Positions 8,789 through 17,301 of a DNA stretch of 64,000 bases are shown piece by piece. The notes beneath the pieces are model-generated. The model saw only the letters and a program-made list of their open reading frames with translations. It was not told where the DNA came from and did no database searches. The stretch covers positions 1,364,001 to 1,428,000 of the forward strand of contig NZ_CP119989.1 in NCBI RefSeq assembly GCF_029338555.1, given 5' to 3'. Each line of letters opens with the position of its first letter. Within the stretch, counting starts at the first letter, position 1. Both the position numbers and the translations under genes were made by a program. The stretch comes from Halobaculum marinum. GTDB taxonomy: Archaea > Halobacteriota > Halobacteria > Halobacteriales > Haloferacaceae.

Positions 8789-10768
8789 TCAGTCCTGTAC
8801 CGGGAGGACGACCACGTCGTCGACCGTCACCGAGCCGTCGTCGTCGACCACGTCGTCGCCCGTGACGAGGTCCGTGTCGCCGAGCGCCGCGTCGACCGTG
8901 ACCGCCGCGGGACCGGACGCGAAGTTGAGGACGACGACGACCGCCTCGCCGTCGGCGGCCTCGCGGCGGTAGGCGACCACCGAGTCGGCGTTGCCCGCCG
9001 CCACCTCGTAGTCGACGCGCTCCAGCGCCGCGCGGTGCTGGAGCGCCGGGTGGTCGTCGCGGAGCGCGAGCAGGCGGCGGTAGTGCGACCGGAGGTCCTC
9101 GCGGGCGCTCTCGTAGTCGAGTTGGTCGCGGCGACCGAGTTGCCCCAGTTCCTGGCCGGCGTACACCATCGGCGCGCCGGGGAGCGTCGCCAGCGCGCCC
9201 GCGGAGGCGAACGCCGCGGGTTCGCCGTAGGAGGCGAGGTAGCGCGTCTCGTCGTGGTTCTCGTGGTACAGCATGAACGACGCGTGGTCGGGGAACCCGA
9301 TCTGCCGCCGCTGGTCGATGGCGTCCAGCACCGCCTCGGCAGGTTCGTTGCCCGCGCCGACCTCCCGCAGCGTGAACGCCGTCGTCGAGTCGAAGTGCAT
9401 GTCGAACAGCCCCGCCTGGAAGTCCGGGATGTACGGGATGGTCTCGTCGAGCAGGAAGAACTCCGAGTCCATCGCCTTCACGCGGTCGTGCACCTCCGTC
9501 CAGAAGCCGTTGGGGACGGCCCACGCCATGTCACAGCGGAAGCCGTCGACCATCGGCGCCCACTCGTCGACGGCGTCGAGCAGGTGCCGACGAACCTCCA
9601 GCGACGTGAAGTCGAAGTTGGCGATCAGCTCCCAGTCGAAGTACGTGCCCGGTTCACCGTTCGCTTGCCACTCGTACCAGTCGTAGTACTCGCTGTCGGG
9701 GTTGTGGTACGCGTCCTCGAAGAACGGGTGGTCGCGTGCGGAGTGGTTGCACACGAGGTCGAACAGGACGTTCATGTCCCGCTCGTGGGCCGCGTCGATG
9801 AGTTTCTGGTACTCCTCGCGCCCGCCCAGATCCGCCGCGATTTCGAAGAAGTCGACGATGTTGTAGCCGTGTGGGGCGCCGTCGTGCTGGAGGACCGGCG
9901 TCAGCCACAGCGTGTCGATCCCCAGTTCCTGCAGGTCGTCGAGGCGCTCCCGGATCGCCTCGAACGGCTCGCGGTCGTGCTCGGGGTCGGCGAACGTGCG
10001 CACGTACACCTCGTAGATGGTCGCGTCGACCGCCCACTCCGGCGGGTCGTACGGCCGGTCGACGGCGAGGCCGTCGGTCGCGCTCTCGGCGAGCACCTCC
10101 CCGCCGTCGGTGAGCGTCTCGCGACGGATGTCGACGCTGTCGGTGACACCGTACGCCTCGTCGCTCACCGCGACGGCGTAGATGCGCGCCCGCTCGGGCA
10201 GGCGGTCGCGGGCGACGGTGAGCGTCCGGTCGTCGACGCGCACGTCGGCCTCCCGCAGGTCGTCGCGGTCGTCGAGGATGAACTCCACGTCGGTGTCTGC
10301 CTCGTCGGGGTCGACCGACGCGCGGACGTGGACCTCGTCGCTGTCGACGTCGACAGAGAGGTGGACGCGCGGTCGCTCGACGCCGTCGCGCCCGCCGATG
10401 CCACCGCGGGCAGAGCCACTGGCGCCGCCAGACTGGCCGACGGCACCCCCGGAGCCAGACAGGCCGCTCCCGGAAGCGCCACTCGCGCCGGAGACGCCGC
10501 CGAGGCCGCCAGCCTGTGCAGTCTCAGCGGCGAACGCGCGGACGGTCAGGTCGTAGCTGTGACCGCCGCCGTCGATGCGGAGGCGGTAGCGACCGGCCAC
10601 GTCGGGGGTGAACCACTGGACGGCTTCGTCCTCGTCGACGGTGGCCTCGGAGTCGGTCGGCGCATCGACGACGCGCCACTCGTAGTCGACGCTCGGGTCC
10701 GGATCGCGAGGGGCGAGTTCGACGGACTCACCCACCGCACACACACGGGGCTGTCCTGGATGTTCCAT
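8789..10768 (-). CDS. GH13 alpha-amylase family enzyme with N-terminal beta-sandwich
   Basis: 659-aa enzyme. Residues 1-80 form a PKD/early-set-like beta domain; 84-127 are a Gly/Ser-rich linker; another beta domain follows to about 210; the (beta/alpha)8 GH13 barrel starts near 243 ('WAVDATIYEVYVRTFAD'). Catalytic residues are visible: D413 in 'GFRCD', E442 in 'FFLLDE', D506 in 'YHENHDE'. A beta-rich C-terminal domain ends in VLPVQD. No signal peptide, so it should act in the cytosol on alpha-glucans, alongside the GH15 enzyme 120 bp downstream. The start (ATG 10768) is set by homology of the first residues; the frame runs on to 11314 but that part overlaps the divergent DSPYQ gene. Exact specificity (amylase, maltogenic, pullulanase) is not resolved. 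Confidence 0.88.
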   Translation of the reverse strand: MEHPGQPRVCAVGESVELAPRDPDPSVDYEWRVVDAPTDSEATVDEDEAVQWFTPDVAGRYRLRIDGGGHSYDLTVRAFAAETAQAGGLGGVSGASGASGSGLSGSGGAVGQSGGASGSARGGIGGRDGVERPRVHLSVDVDSDEVHVRASVDPDEADTDVEFILDDRDDLREADVRVDDRTLTVARDRLPERARIYAVAVSDEAYGVTDSVDIRRETLTDGGEVLAESATDGLAVDRPYDPPEWAVDATIYEVYVRTFADPEHDREPFEAIRERLDDLQELGIDTLWLTPVLQHDGAPHGYNIVDFFEIAADLGGREEYQKLIDAAHERDMNVLFDLVCNHSARDHPFFEDAYHNPDSEYYDWYEWQANGEPGTYFDWELIANFDFTSLEVRRHLLDAVDEWAPMVDGFRCDMAWAVPNGFWTEVHDRVKAMDSEFFLLDETIPYIPDFQAGLFDMHFDSTTAFTLREVGAGNEPAEAVLDAIDQRRQIGFPDHASFMLYHENHDETRYLASYGEPAAFASAGALATLPGAPMVYAGQELGQLGRRDQLDYESAREDLRSHYRRLLALRDDHPALQHRAALERVDYEVAAGNADSVVAYRREAADGEAVVVVLNFASGPAAVTVDAALGDTDLVTGDDVVDDDGSVTVDDVVVLPVQD

Positions 10769-10861
10769 GGGGCATGGCTTGTTCGGCGACGGTTTCGCTC
10801 TTTCGCCCGAAACAGTACTCCGCGGGGAACCCCTAAGTGGGCGCCGAGGAATGACGTGGGT

Positions 10862-11308
10862 ATGGAGGGGACCCCCGACGACACGCCCGCGACCGACGCC
10901 GACGACGCCCCGGACGAGGACCGTCCCGTCTCGGTTGAGATCGACATCGCGGACGGACGCACCGTGATCACCGTCACGGGCGACCGCGACGCGGCGGTCG
11001 TCGTCGAGTCGGCCTCGGGCGAGCGCATCTACCTCCCGCCGGAGGACTTCCGCCGGCCACCGGACTCGGCTGGTCGCCAAGACGCCTACGGCACCGGTCC
11101 GTCGACCGCGGACAGCCCCTACCAGTCGGTGTCCGACAGTCCGTACCAGTCGGTCACCTCGGACAGCCCGTACCAGTCGCCGGGCGAGTCCGACAGTCCG
11201 TACCAGCGCGGGGGGCCCGCCCCCGACCGGGTCGGACTGGAGCCGACCGCAGACGGGTTCCGCATCGTCCACCCCGAACCGGTCACCGACTTCCGACTGC
11301 TCCGGTGA
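10862..11308 (+). CDS. Hypothetical acidic protein with four DSPYQ repeats
   Basis: 148-aa protein I cannot assign. Residues 1-22 are Asp/Pro-rich; about 24-55 form a small beta domain ('VEIDIADGRTVITVTGDRDAAVVVES'); residues 84-115 hold four copies of DSPYQ(S) separated by 3-5 residues; the last 30 residues ('DGFRIVHPEPVTDFRLLR') are strand-like again. It is divergent from the GH13 gene with a 93-bp shared promoter region; 'cctaagt' near 10832 lies about 28 nt before the ATG. Its place inside the alpha-glucan cluster suggests a link to glucan metabolism (inference only). The regular Tyr/Pro spacing could be a disordered binding region. Confidence 0.78.
   Translation: MEGTPDDTPATDADDAPDEDRPVSVEIDIADGRTVITVTGDRDAAVVVESASGERIYLPPEDFRRPPDSAGRQDAYGTGPSTADSPYQSVSDSPYQSVTSDSPYQSPGESDSPYQRGGPAPDRVGLEPTADGFRIVHPEPVTDFRLLR
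11111..11206 (+). repeat. Four in-frame copies of an 18-bp DSPYQS-coding unit
   Basis: Copies begin at 11111, 11135, 11162 and 11192 and read gacag(c/t)cc(c/g)taccagtcg; the last is truncated after 'taccag'. Spacers differ in length (6, 9 and 12 bp), all multiples of three, so the frame is kept. Synonymous differences between copies show they are not a fresh duplication. Confidence 0.85.
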
Positions 11309-11335
11309 CGCCACCGGGCGCGCAGCGCCCCTTCC

Positions 11336-12400
11336 TCACGCCTCGTCTCGCTTCTCCGCGAGGATCCGGTCGTAGAACGCGACGTGCTCGTCTGCGACTT
11401 CGTCCCACGTGCGCACGTCGTACTCGATCGGTGAGTCCAACGAGAGCGCGTGCTCGATGCCGGCGGCGATGGCCTCGGAGTTCGGCTCCACCTCGATGAG
11501 GCAGTCGTCGGGGAGGACCTCTGCGGCGCCGCTGGGGCCGGCGACGACGCGCGTCCCGACCGACAGCGCCTCGACGATGGTGATGCCGAACGGCTCCGCG
11601 AGCGACGGCGAGACGAACAGGTCGGCGCTCGCGTAGTAGTCGCCCAACTCCTCCTCGGGGAGGTAGCCGACGAACTCCACACGGTCTTCGATGTCGAGCA
11701 GTTCCACGAACCGCTTCAGTTGGTCGGTGAGGTGGCCAGTGCCACCGATGACGAGCGTCACGTCGCGCCGGAGTTTCGGGAGCGCGTACAAGAGGTACGA
11801 CAGCCCCTTCTGGTCGGTGTGGCGACCGACGAAGAACAGCATCTCTCCGTCGATGTCCAACTCCGCCTTCACGTCGCGCCCGGTCGGCTCGACCGACGAG
11901 AAGCCGTTGTAGATGACCTCCGCGTCGCGGCCGTACTCGTGGCTGATCTTCCCCGCGGTGAACTCGCTGACCGCCAGCAGGTGGTCCGATCGGTTGACGA
12001 CCCGCTGTTCGGTGCGTTTCTCGCGCTCGGGTGGGTCGGCGTTGCGGTCAGAGGACAGCGAGTGGAACGTCGTGACCCACTCGACGTCGTGGCTGGCCTG
12101 CGCGCGCGACCCGGGGTTGTAGCCGAACCAGTCGTTCGTGTGGACGATGTCGGCGTCGGCCGCGCGGTCGACGAACGCCCCCGACAGCCGACCGATCCGG
12201 GTGATGATGTCGCCCTCGCCCGTCGGGACGCCGTGGATGTTTTCGCGGCCCTCGGGCGCGTACTCCGCCGGCAGCACCAACTCCACCTCGACGCCGTCGC
12301 GCTGCTCGAGGCGCTCGAACAGTTCGCCCACCGCCGTGTCCAGGCCCCCGGTCACGTTCGGTGGGAACCCCCACCCCAACATCAGCACGGTGTACGTCAT
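11336..12400 (-). CDS. GT4-family glycosyltransferase, probable archaeal glycogen/starch synthase
   Basis: 354-aa GT-B fold glycosyltransferase. The N-terminal domain starts 'MTYTVLMLGWGFPPNVTGGLDTAV' with the glycine-rich acceptor/donor loop; the C-terminal domain has 'FFVGRHTDQKGL' and 'SLAEPFGITIVEAL' (the E-x7-E motif that binds the nucleotide sugar). This resembles archaeal GT4 glycogen-synthase-like enzymes, and the flanking MalQ, GH13 and GH15 genes support alpha-glucan synthesis; a sucrose or trehalose-type transferase remains possible. Start: ATG 12400, with 'actaagtac' at about 12422-12430 as TATA-like element. Its 3' end converges on the DSPYQ gene. Confidence 0.83.
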   Translation of the reverse strand: MTYTVLMLGWGFPPNVTGGLDTAVGELFERLEQRDGVEVELVLPAEYAPEGRENIHGVPTGEGDIITRIGRLSGAFVDRAADADIVHTNDWFGYNPGSRAQASHDVEWVTTFHSLSSDRNADPPEREKRTEQRVVNRSDHLLAVSEFTAGKISHEYGRDAEVIYNGFSSVEPTGRDVKAELDIDGEMLFFVGRHTDQKGLSYLLYALPKLRRDVTLVIGGTGHLTDQLKRFVELLDIEDRVEFVGYLPEEELGDYYASADLFVSPSLAEPFGITIVEALSVGTRVVAGPSGAAEVLPDDCLIEVEPNSEAIAAGIEHALSLDSPIEYDVRTWDEVADEHVAFYDRILAEKRDEA

Positions 12401-12564
12401 TGTGTCGCGTATCGCGGGTGCGGTACTTAGTCCCCGGGCGTCGCCACATCCCCGTCTATCGCGTCGTCTGACCGCACACACGGGGCCGCTGTTCGCGTCG
12501 TCGCCGGGCGCTGCGCCCCCAACAGACCCGGCACTTCATACGCCCCGGGCACCATGCCCCCACA

Positions 12565-14058
12565 ATGCGATTCGACCGACGAAGCGGCGTCCTGCTCCAC
12601 CCGACCGCGCTGCCGGGTCCCCACGGCATCGGCGACCTCGGCGCGGGCGCCCGCTCGTTCCTCGACTTCCTCGACCGGGCCGACCAGTCCGTCTGGCAGG
12701 TGTGTCCCCTGGGCCCGACCGCTGGTATCCACGGCCACTCGCCGTACCAGACGTTCTCCGGGTTCGCGGGCAACCCCCTGCTCGTGGACCTCGCGGAGTT
12801 GGCCGACCGGGGCTACCTCACCGACGACGAACTCAGTGGTGACGAGGCCGGCTTCTCGCCTCACGAGGTGAACTACGACGCCGTCGAGTCGTTCAAACTC
12901 GACCGCCTTCGGACCGCGTTCGACCGGTTCCGCAACGAGGGCGCCCCCGACGAACACGCCGCGTTCGCCGACTACCGCGAGCGCGAAGCCGACTGGCTCG
13001 CCGACTACACGCTGTTTCGCGCGCTGAAAGCCGAGTTCGGCGGCGAGTTGTGGACGGAGTGGCCCGAACCGGCGCGGACGCGCGACCCAGAGACGCTCGC
13101 GGCCTACCGTGAGGACCTCGCCGACGAGGTCGGATTCCGCGCGTTCTGCCAGTGGACGTTCGACCGCCAGTGGGCCGACCTCCGCGCGTACGCACAGGAG
13201 CGCGGGATCGGGATCCTCGGCGATCTGCCGATCTACGTCGCGCTCGACTCCGCCGACGTGTGGGCCGCCCCCGAAGCGTTCGATCTCACCGACGAGAACC
13301 GTCCGGCGACCGTCGCGGGTGTCCCGCCGAACCAGGGCGACGGCGGCCAGCGCTGGGGGAATCCGGTGTACGACTGGGAGCGCCTCGCCGAGACGGACTA
13401 CGCGTGGTGGCTCGACCGCCTCCGCCGCTTGTTCGAGATGGTCGACTACGCCCGCCTCGACCACTTCAAGGGGTTCGACGAGTTCTGGGCCATCCCCGCC
13501 GACAGCGACGACCCCGCGACTGGCGAGTGGCGCGAGGGCCCCAGGCACGACTTCTTCGAGGCCGTGCGCGCCGAGTTCGGTGACCTCCCGTTCGTCGCGG
13601 AGGATCTCGGATTCCTCGACCCGGACAGCGCCTCCCTGCGCGAGGCGTTCGACCTTCCTGGGATGCGCGTCCCCCAGTACGCAGACTGGTGCCAGCAGGG
13701 ACACCTCTACCAGCCGATGCACTACCCGGAGGACTCGGTGGGGTACACCTCCACGCACGACAGCGACACCGTCGTCGGCTACTACGAGTCGCTCGGGGCC
13801 GAACAGCGCGATTGCCTCCACTACAACCTCGGCACCGACGGGAGCGAAATCGAGTGGGACGTGATCGAGGCGGTGTGGAACTCCGACGCCACGCTCGCGG
13901 TGACGACGATGCAGGACCTCCTCGGCCTCGACAGCCACGCCCGCTTCAACACGCCGGGCACCGCCGAAGGGAACTGGCGGTGGCGCGTCACCGGTGCGGG
14001 CCTCGACGACGCCGTCGCCGACCGACTCTCCCGGGTGACCGACGCCACCGTCCGCTGA
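12565..14058 (+). CDS. malQ: 4-alpha-glucanotransferase (amylomaltase, GH77)
   Basis: 497-aa cytosolic enzyme that transfers alpha-1,4 glucan segments between oligosaccharides. GH77 hallmarks are all present: 'GVLLHPTALPGPHGIGDLG' at the N-terminus, 'GDLPIYVALDSADVW', the nucleophile Asp in 'YARLDHFKGFDEFW', the acid/base Glu in 'FVAEDLGF', and the third Asp in 'STHDSDTV'. Length matches the bacterial/archaeal family. ATG 12565 follows a TATA-like 'cttcata' at about 12533-12539. Divergent from the GT4 gene; with it and the GH13/GH15 genes it forms a glucan remodelling set. Confidence 0.93.
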   Translation: MRFDRRSGVLLHPTALPGPHGIGDLGAGARSFLDFLDRADQSVWQVCPLGPTAGIHGHSPYQTFSGFAGNPLLVDLAELADRGYLTDDELSGDEAGFSPHEVNYDAVESFKLDRLRTAFDRFRNEGAPDEHAAFADYREREADWLADYTLFRALKAEFGGELWTEWPEPARTRDPETLAAYREDLADEVGFRAFCQWTFDRQWADLRAYAQERGIGILGDLPIYVALDSADVWAAPEAFDLTDENRPATVAGVPPNQGDGGQRWGNPVYDWERLAETDYAWWLDRLRRLFEMVDYARLDHFKGFDEFWAIPADSDDPATGEWREGPRHDFFEAVRAEFGDLPFVAEDLGFLDPDSASLREAFDLPGMRVPQYADWCQQGHLYQPMHYPEDSVGYTSTHDSDTVVGYYESLGAEQRDCLHYNLGTDGSEIEWDVIEAVWNSDATLAVTTMQDLLGLDSHARFNTPGTAEGNWRWRVTGAGLDDAVADRLSRVTDATVR

Positions 14059-14109
14059 CGAGCACCGGGCGGCCGCCTCCGATTTTCAGCGTTGATACTT
14101 GGCGGCTGA

Positions 14110-14117
14110 GATATATG
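14110..14117 (+). promoter_or_regulatory. TATA box of the archaellin gene
   Basis: The strong 'gatatatg' predicts transcription start near 14138, leaving a leader of about 40 nt before the ATG at 14178. That is long for this window, where most genes are leaderless, and the leader carries a weak Shine-Dalgarno-like 'gcggag' about 11 nt before the ATG. Confidence 0.6.
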
Positions 14118-14177
14118 TAGGGGAGCGGCCTCCGGGAGAGTAACTGTCGGCCCAGCGTGGGCGGAGACAGGCAAACC

Positions 14178-14786
14178 ATGTTCGAATTCATCACGGACGA
14201 GGAAGAACGCGGGCAAGTGGGAATCGGGACACTCATCGTGTTCATCGCGATGGTGCTCGTGGCGGCGATCGCCGCGGGCGTCCTGATCAACACCGCCGGC
14301 TTCCTCCAGAGCAAGTCGCAGGAGACGGGTCAACAGTCGAGCAAGCAGGTCAGTAACCGGCTCCAGGAGGTCGTCACGACTGGCTCGGTGAACCAGACCG
14401 ACAACACGATCAAGCAGGTGAACGTAACCGTGACGCAGGCACCGGGTGCGGGAGAGATCGACCTCTCGAACGCGACGATCAACTGGATCGGACCGGAGGG
14501 AACCGAGACGCTAACCCACACCAGTTCCAGTGAGACCGGGTGGGAGTTCACCACGACGGCTGTGAAGAACACCGACAGCTCGGACACGGTCCTCAACGAC
14601 GCAGACGACCGCTTCAATATCGAGTTCGCGCTTAGGGACAACGGATTCGGCGACACGAACGCACCGAGTAACCTCGCGGAGGGATCGGAGGTCACGATCA
14701 AGATCAACACGATGTCCGGCGCGACCACGAGCATCCGCTTCACTGTCCCCGAGTCGCTCGGGCAGAAGAGCGCCGTCGAACTGTAA
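14178..14786 (+). CDS. Archaellin (archaeal flagellin)
   Basis: 202-aa archaellum filament protein. It has a class III (type IV pilin-like) signal: '[12 protein letters not shown]' then '[26 protein letters not shown]', with prepilin peptidase (PibD/FlaK) expected to cut after G12. The hydrophobic helix polymerises into the filament core; the Thr/Asn-rich C-terminal domain is exposed and contains several N-x-S/T sequons (for example near 'NVTVT' and 'NATIN') that could be N-glycosylated. No other archaellum genes (flaCDE-J, prepilin peptidase) are near, so it is an orphan. A GTG at 14157 would add 7 residues but would break the usual signal length. Followed by a clear terminator. Confidence 0.93.
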   Translation: MFEFITDEEERGQVGIGTLIVFIAMVLVAAIAAGVLINTAGFLQSKSQETGQQSSKQVSNRLQEVVTTGSVNQTDNTIKQVNVTVTQAPGAGEIDLSNATINWIGPEGTETLTHTSSSETGWEFTTTAVKNTDSSDTVLNDADDRFNIEFALRDNGFGDTNAPSNLAEGSEVTIKINTMSGATTSIRFTVPESLGQKSAVEL

Positions 14787-14787
14787 G

Positions 14788-14823
14788 GTCGACGCGAGCA
14801 GTCGTCGACTTCTCTCCATTTTT
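14788..14823 (+). terminator. Terminator after the archaellin gene
   Basis: A 7-bp inverted repeat (gtcgacg at 14788-14794 and cgtcgac at 14803-14809, loop of 8) is followed by a pyrimidine tract ending in five T at 14819-14823. It begins two bases after the archaellin stop codon. Archaeal termination mainly needs the T-run; the hairpin may protect the mRNA end. Confidence 0.6.
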
Positions 14824-14896
14824 CGACCGACGAGCGACTGCGTCGGCACCGCTGGCGGACACAACGACTAAGCCGAATCCACCCGACCCGCTGGCA

Positions 14897-15634
14897 ATGC
14901 GCTACGCTCGTATCCGAGACCCAGCTGGAACCGTCCGCACTGGCACCTACGACGACGGCGTCGTCACCGCCGCCGGCGAGGCGTTCGACACCACCCGCGA
15001 CGACGTCGACCTGCTCGCGCCGTGTGAGCCTTCGAAGATCGTCTGTGTCGGCCGCAACTACGCCGACCACGCCGAGGAACTCGGCAACGAGGTGCCGGAC
15101 CGACCGTTGCTGTTCTTGAAGCCGCCGAACTGCGTCGCCGACCCCGGATCGACGGTCACGCTGCCGGCGGGGAAGGAGCAGGTCGACCACGAGGCCGAGA
15201 TCGCGTTCGTGATCGGCGAGCAGGCGCGCAACGTCGCCGCCGAGGACGCCATGGACTACGTCGCCGGCTTCACCTGTCTCGACGACGTGTCGAACCGGGA
15301 CGACCAGAACAAGGAACAAAACTGGGTGCGCGGGAAGGCGTTCGACGGCTCGGCGCCCATCGGGCCCTGCATCGCCGACCCCGAACACGTGCCAGCGGAC
15401 GCGTCCGTCGAACTCCGACTGAACGGCGAGACGAAGCAGTCCTCCTCGCGCGACTACTTCATGTTCGCCATCCCGGAACTCGTCGAAGAGATCACGACGT
15501 ACATGACACTCGAACCGGGCGACGTCGTCGCCACGGGAACGCCCGCTGGTGTCGGCCCCCTCTCGGACGGCGACCACGTCGAGGTTGAGGTCGAGGGCGT
15601 CGGCGTGCTCGAACACGAGGTCCGGCAGGACTGA
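14897..15634 (+). CDS. Fumarylacetoacetate hydrolase family protein
   Basis: 245-aa FAH-family enzyme. Family motifs: 'KIVCVGRNYADHAEELG' near residue 48, the metal-binding Glu residues in 'DHEAEIAFVIG', the conserved Lys in 'RGKAFDGSAPIGP', and 'VVATGTPAGVGPL' near the C-terminus. The family covers 2-hydroxyhepta-diene-dioate isomerase, acylpyruvase and oxaloacetate decarboxylase/tautomerase activities; this short single-domain form could be any of these. ATG 14897 has a TATA-like 'actaagcc' at about 14866-14873. It converges on the TPI gene. Confidence 0.9.
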   Translation: MRYARIRDPAGTVRTGTYDDGVVTAAGEAFDTTRDDVDLLAPCEPSKIVCVGRNYADHAEELGNEVPDRPLLFLKPPNCVADPGSTVTLPAGKEQVDHEAEIAFVIGEQARNVAAEDAMDYVAGFTCLDDVSNRDDQNKEQNWVRGKAFDGSAPIGPCIADPEHVPADASVELRLNGETKQSSSRDYFMFAIPELVEEITTYMTLEPGDVVATGTPAGVGPLSDGDHVEVEVEGVGVLEHEVRQD

Positions 15635-15726
15635 GTCGCGCGGCGGCGTCGCGCGACGCGGCACCGTTGGAACGCAGACAGTCCCGCGACCGATTCGAAC
15701 GCCGGATGGCGGCTTACGACGAAGCG

Positions 15727-16386
15727 TTACAGTCCCGAGACCAGGTCCCGCAGCACCGCCTCGGGGTCGTCGGCCTTCGCGACGCCAGAGGCGAGGAGCA
15801 CGCCCGTCGCGCCCAACTCGCCCGCGGCGGCGACGTCCTCACCGGTCGAGACGCCGGCACCGCAGAACAGGTCGACGTCGGCGTCGACCGCCTCGACCGC
15901 GGCGACGGAGTCCTCCACGATGGCGGGGTCCGCAGACGCGACCGAGACGTCGCCGCCGATGAGTTCCGGCGGTTCGACCGCGACGGCGTCTGGGCCGAGC
16001 GCCGCCGCGGCGCCCGACTGCGCCGGGTTGTTCGCGCACACGCACGTCTCCAGGCCTGCGCGCTCGGCGGCGGCCAGGGAGGCGTCGATGTCGGCCAGTT
16101 TCAGGCGGTTCTCGGAGTGGTTGATCAGCGTGCCGGTCGCACCCGCGTCGGCGACGGCCTCCGCGAGCGTCGACCCGGTGTGGCTCCCGTGCTCGACGGG
16201 GGAGACGTGCTGGGCCCACGTCTCGACGCCGGTGTCGGCGACCGCCGAGAGGTGGGCGGCCTGCGGAGCGACCGCGATGCGCGCGCCGGTGTCGTCGGCG
16301 ACGCTCGCGCAGGCCGCCGCAATCTCGACGGGGTCACACGGGTACGCCTTCAGGTTGACGAGGATCAGGGTGTCGGAGTCGCTCAC
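15727..16386 (-). CDS. tpiA: Triosephosphate isomerase (archaeal type)
   Basis: 219-aa archaeal-type TPI, shorter than the 250-aa bacterial form, interconverting dihydroxyacetone phosphate and glyceraldehyde 3-phosphate in glycolysis/gluconeogenesis. N-terminal '[11 protein letters not shown]' carries the Asn-x-Lys substrate-binding pair, '[11 protein letters not shown]' holds the catalytic His, the catalytic Glu is in 'AVEPPELIG', and '[12 protein letters not shown]' is the phosphate-binding loop. Start: the GTG at 16386, just before the first beta strand and about 27 nt after a TATA-like 'cctttt'; the open frame upstream to 16455 lacks family similarity. Confidence 0.93.
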   Translation of the reverse strand: MSDSDTLILVNLKAYPCDPVEIAAACASVADDTGARIAVAPQAAHLSAVADTGVETWAQHVSPVEHGSHTGSTLAEAVADAGATGTLINHSENRLKLADIDASLAAAERAGLETCVCANNPAQSGAAAALGPDAVAVEPPELIGGDVSVASADPAIVEDSVAAVEAVDADVDLFCGAGVSTGEDVAAAGELGATGVLLASGVAKADDPEAVLRDLVSGL

Positions 16387-16477
16387 GGGCGGGTAATCGG
16401 GTCGGTCGACGAAAAGGCGCTTCGGTCGCGACAGCGGTTGCGGCTCGTCGTCCACTCGGGGGCGCCGCGCTGCGGCG

Positions 16478-17005
16478 TCAGTTGTCGTTGCGCTTGACCA
16501 CGTCGCCGAGGGTCATCTTCCCGGAGGAGGAGCCCTCCCAGTCGGCGTCGTCGACGGACTCGCCTTCAACCAGCGAGATGCCGAGTTTGCGCTCCAGTTT
16601 CTGCTGGACGTCGTCGGAGGGCAAGATGTCGCCGCGTTCCAGTTTGCGGATGACGGAGGCCTTCTCGTTGATGTCCTTCGCGAGGTCTTCCTGACTCATG
16701 CCGGTCGACTCACGCGCCTGTCGGATCCGCGCGTCGTAGTCGGCGGCGACCGTCTCCATGTCGTCGAACATGTCGCGCCGCCGCCGCGTCGACGACGACG
16801 AGGACGACGAACTCGACGAGCTAGACGACGAGGACGACGAAGACGAAGAGGAGGTGGAGTACTTCGTCGAGGCGGAGGAACTGCTCTCGGTGCGGACTTC
16901 GGTGCCGAAGTCCGAGCAGTCGCCGCAGAGCTCCAGCTCTGCGCCCTCGACTTTCGTGGTGGTGAGCGACGCCTTCTCCGCGCCGCACATCTCACACTGG
17001 GGCAT
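16478..17005 (-). CDS. aMBF1-type transcription factor with zinc ribbon, poly-serine linker and HTH
   Basis: 175-aa archaeal multiprotein bridging factor 1 homologue. Residues 2-30 form a zinc ribbon (C5/C8 and C27/C30: 'CEMCG', 'CGDC'). Residues 40-75 are an almost pure serine linker with 21 Ser in a row. Residues 90-145 are a Cro/C1 HTH ('[34 protein letters not shown]'), the most conserved part of MBF1. The family links to basal transcription or the ribosome; it is not a classic repressor. A perfect 'tataaat' at 17030-17036 sets the ATG at 17005 as leaderless. The unusually long linker is discussed as a finding. Confidence 0.92.
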   Translation of the reverse strand: MPQCEMCGAEKASLTTTKVEGAELELCGDCSDFGTEVRTESSSSASTKYSTSSSSSSSSSSSSSSSSSSSSSTRRRRDMFDDMETVAADYDARIRQARESTGMSQEDLAKDINEKASVIRKLERGDILPSDDVQQKLERKLGISLVEGESVDDADWEGSSSGKMTLGDVVKRNDN

Positions 17006-17029
17006 ACCTTGGAGTAGCGCGTTGCGCGG

Positions 17030-17036
17030 TATAAAT
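17030..17036 (-). promoter_or_regulatory. TATA box of the MBF1 gene
   Basis: The plus strand reads 'tataaat' (minus strand 'atttata'), 25-31 nt upstream of the ATG at 17005. This spacing fixes the leaderless start. Confidence 0.7.
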
Positions 17037-17163
17037 CGTGTGCCACGGTCGGGGGTTTCCTCCCCGTATTATATACTCCGAATATCGATCATTGGTTCTG
17101 CACGTATGTTATCAGAATCTTTCCGATATATTGAATTCAAACACGAGGTATTTGGAAGATACA

Positions 17164-17301
17164 ATGTCCGACAACGACACCACGATGTCGACCTGGCTGG
17201 CCGAGCACCCGCGGATGATGGGCGCGCTGTTCACGCTCGTTCTCCTGCTGTCGAGTGCGGGGAACGCGATGGCTGTCAGCTCCGCCACGGCTGGACCCTA
17301 A
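17164..17301 (+). CDS. 45-aa membrane/secreted peptide (DUF7503-like)
   Basis: A 45-residue protein: a polar, acidic first third ('MSDNDTTMSTWLAEHP'), then 'RMMGALFTLVLLLSSAGNAMAVSSATAGP', one hydrophobic segment of about 16 residues followed by a possible signal-peptidase-like AMA site. It resembles a family of tiny haloarchaeal proteins that I recall as DUF7503 and that share 'WLAENPRMMG' (from memory, not checked). It sits in an AT-rich spacer with TATA-like 'atatattg' around 17127-17134. Its stop codon overlaps the stop codon of the convergent CHAT gene by 4 bp. Function unknown; membrane localisation is predicted, not proven. Confidence 0.7.
   Translation: MSDNDTTMSTWLAEHPRMMGALFTLVLLLSSAGNAMAVSSATAGP

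Noticed and set aside
9871-10556. Arg-rich frames across the Gly/Ser linker of the amylase
   Set aside because: Shadows of the real coding frame; no acidic bias.
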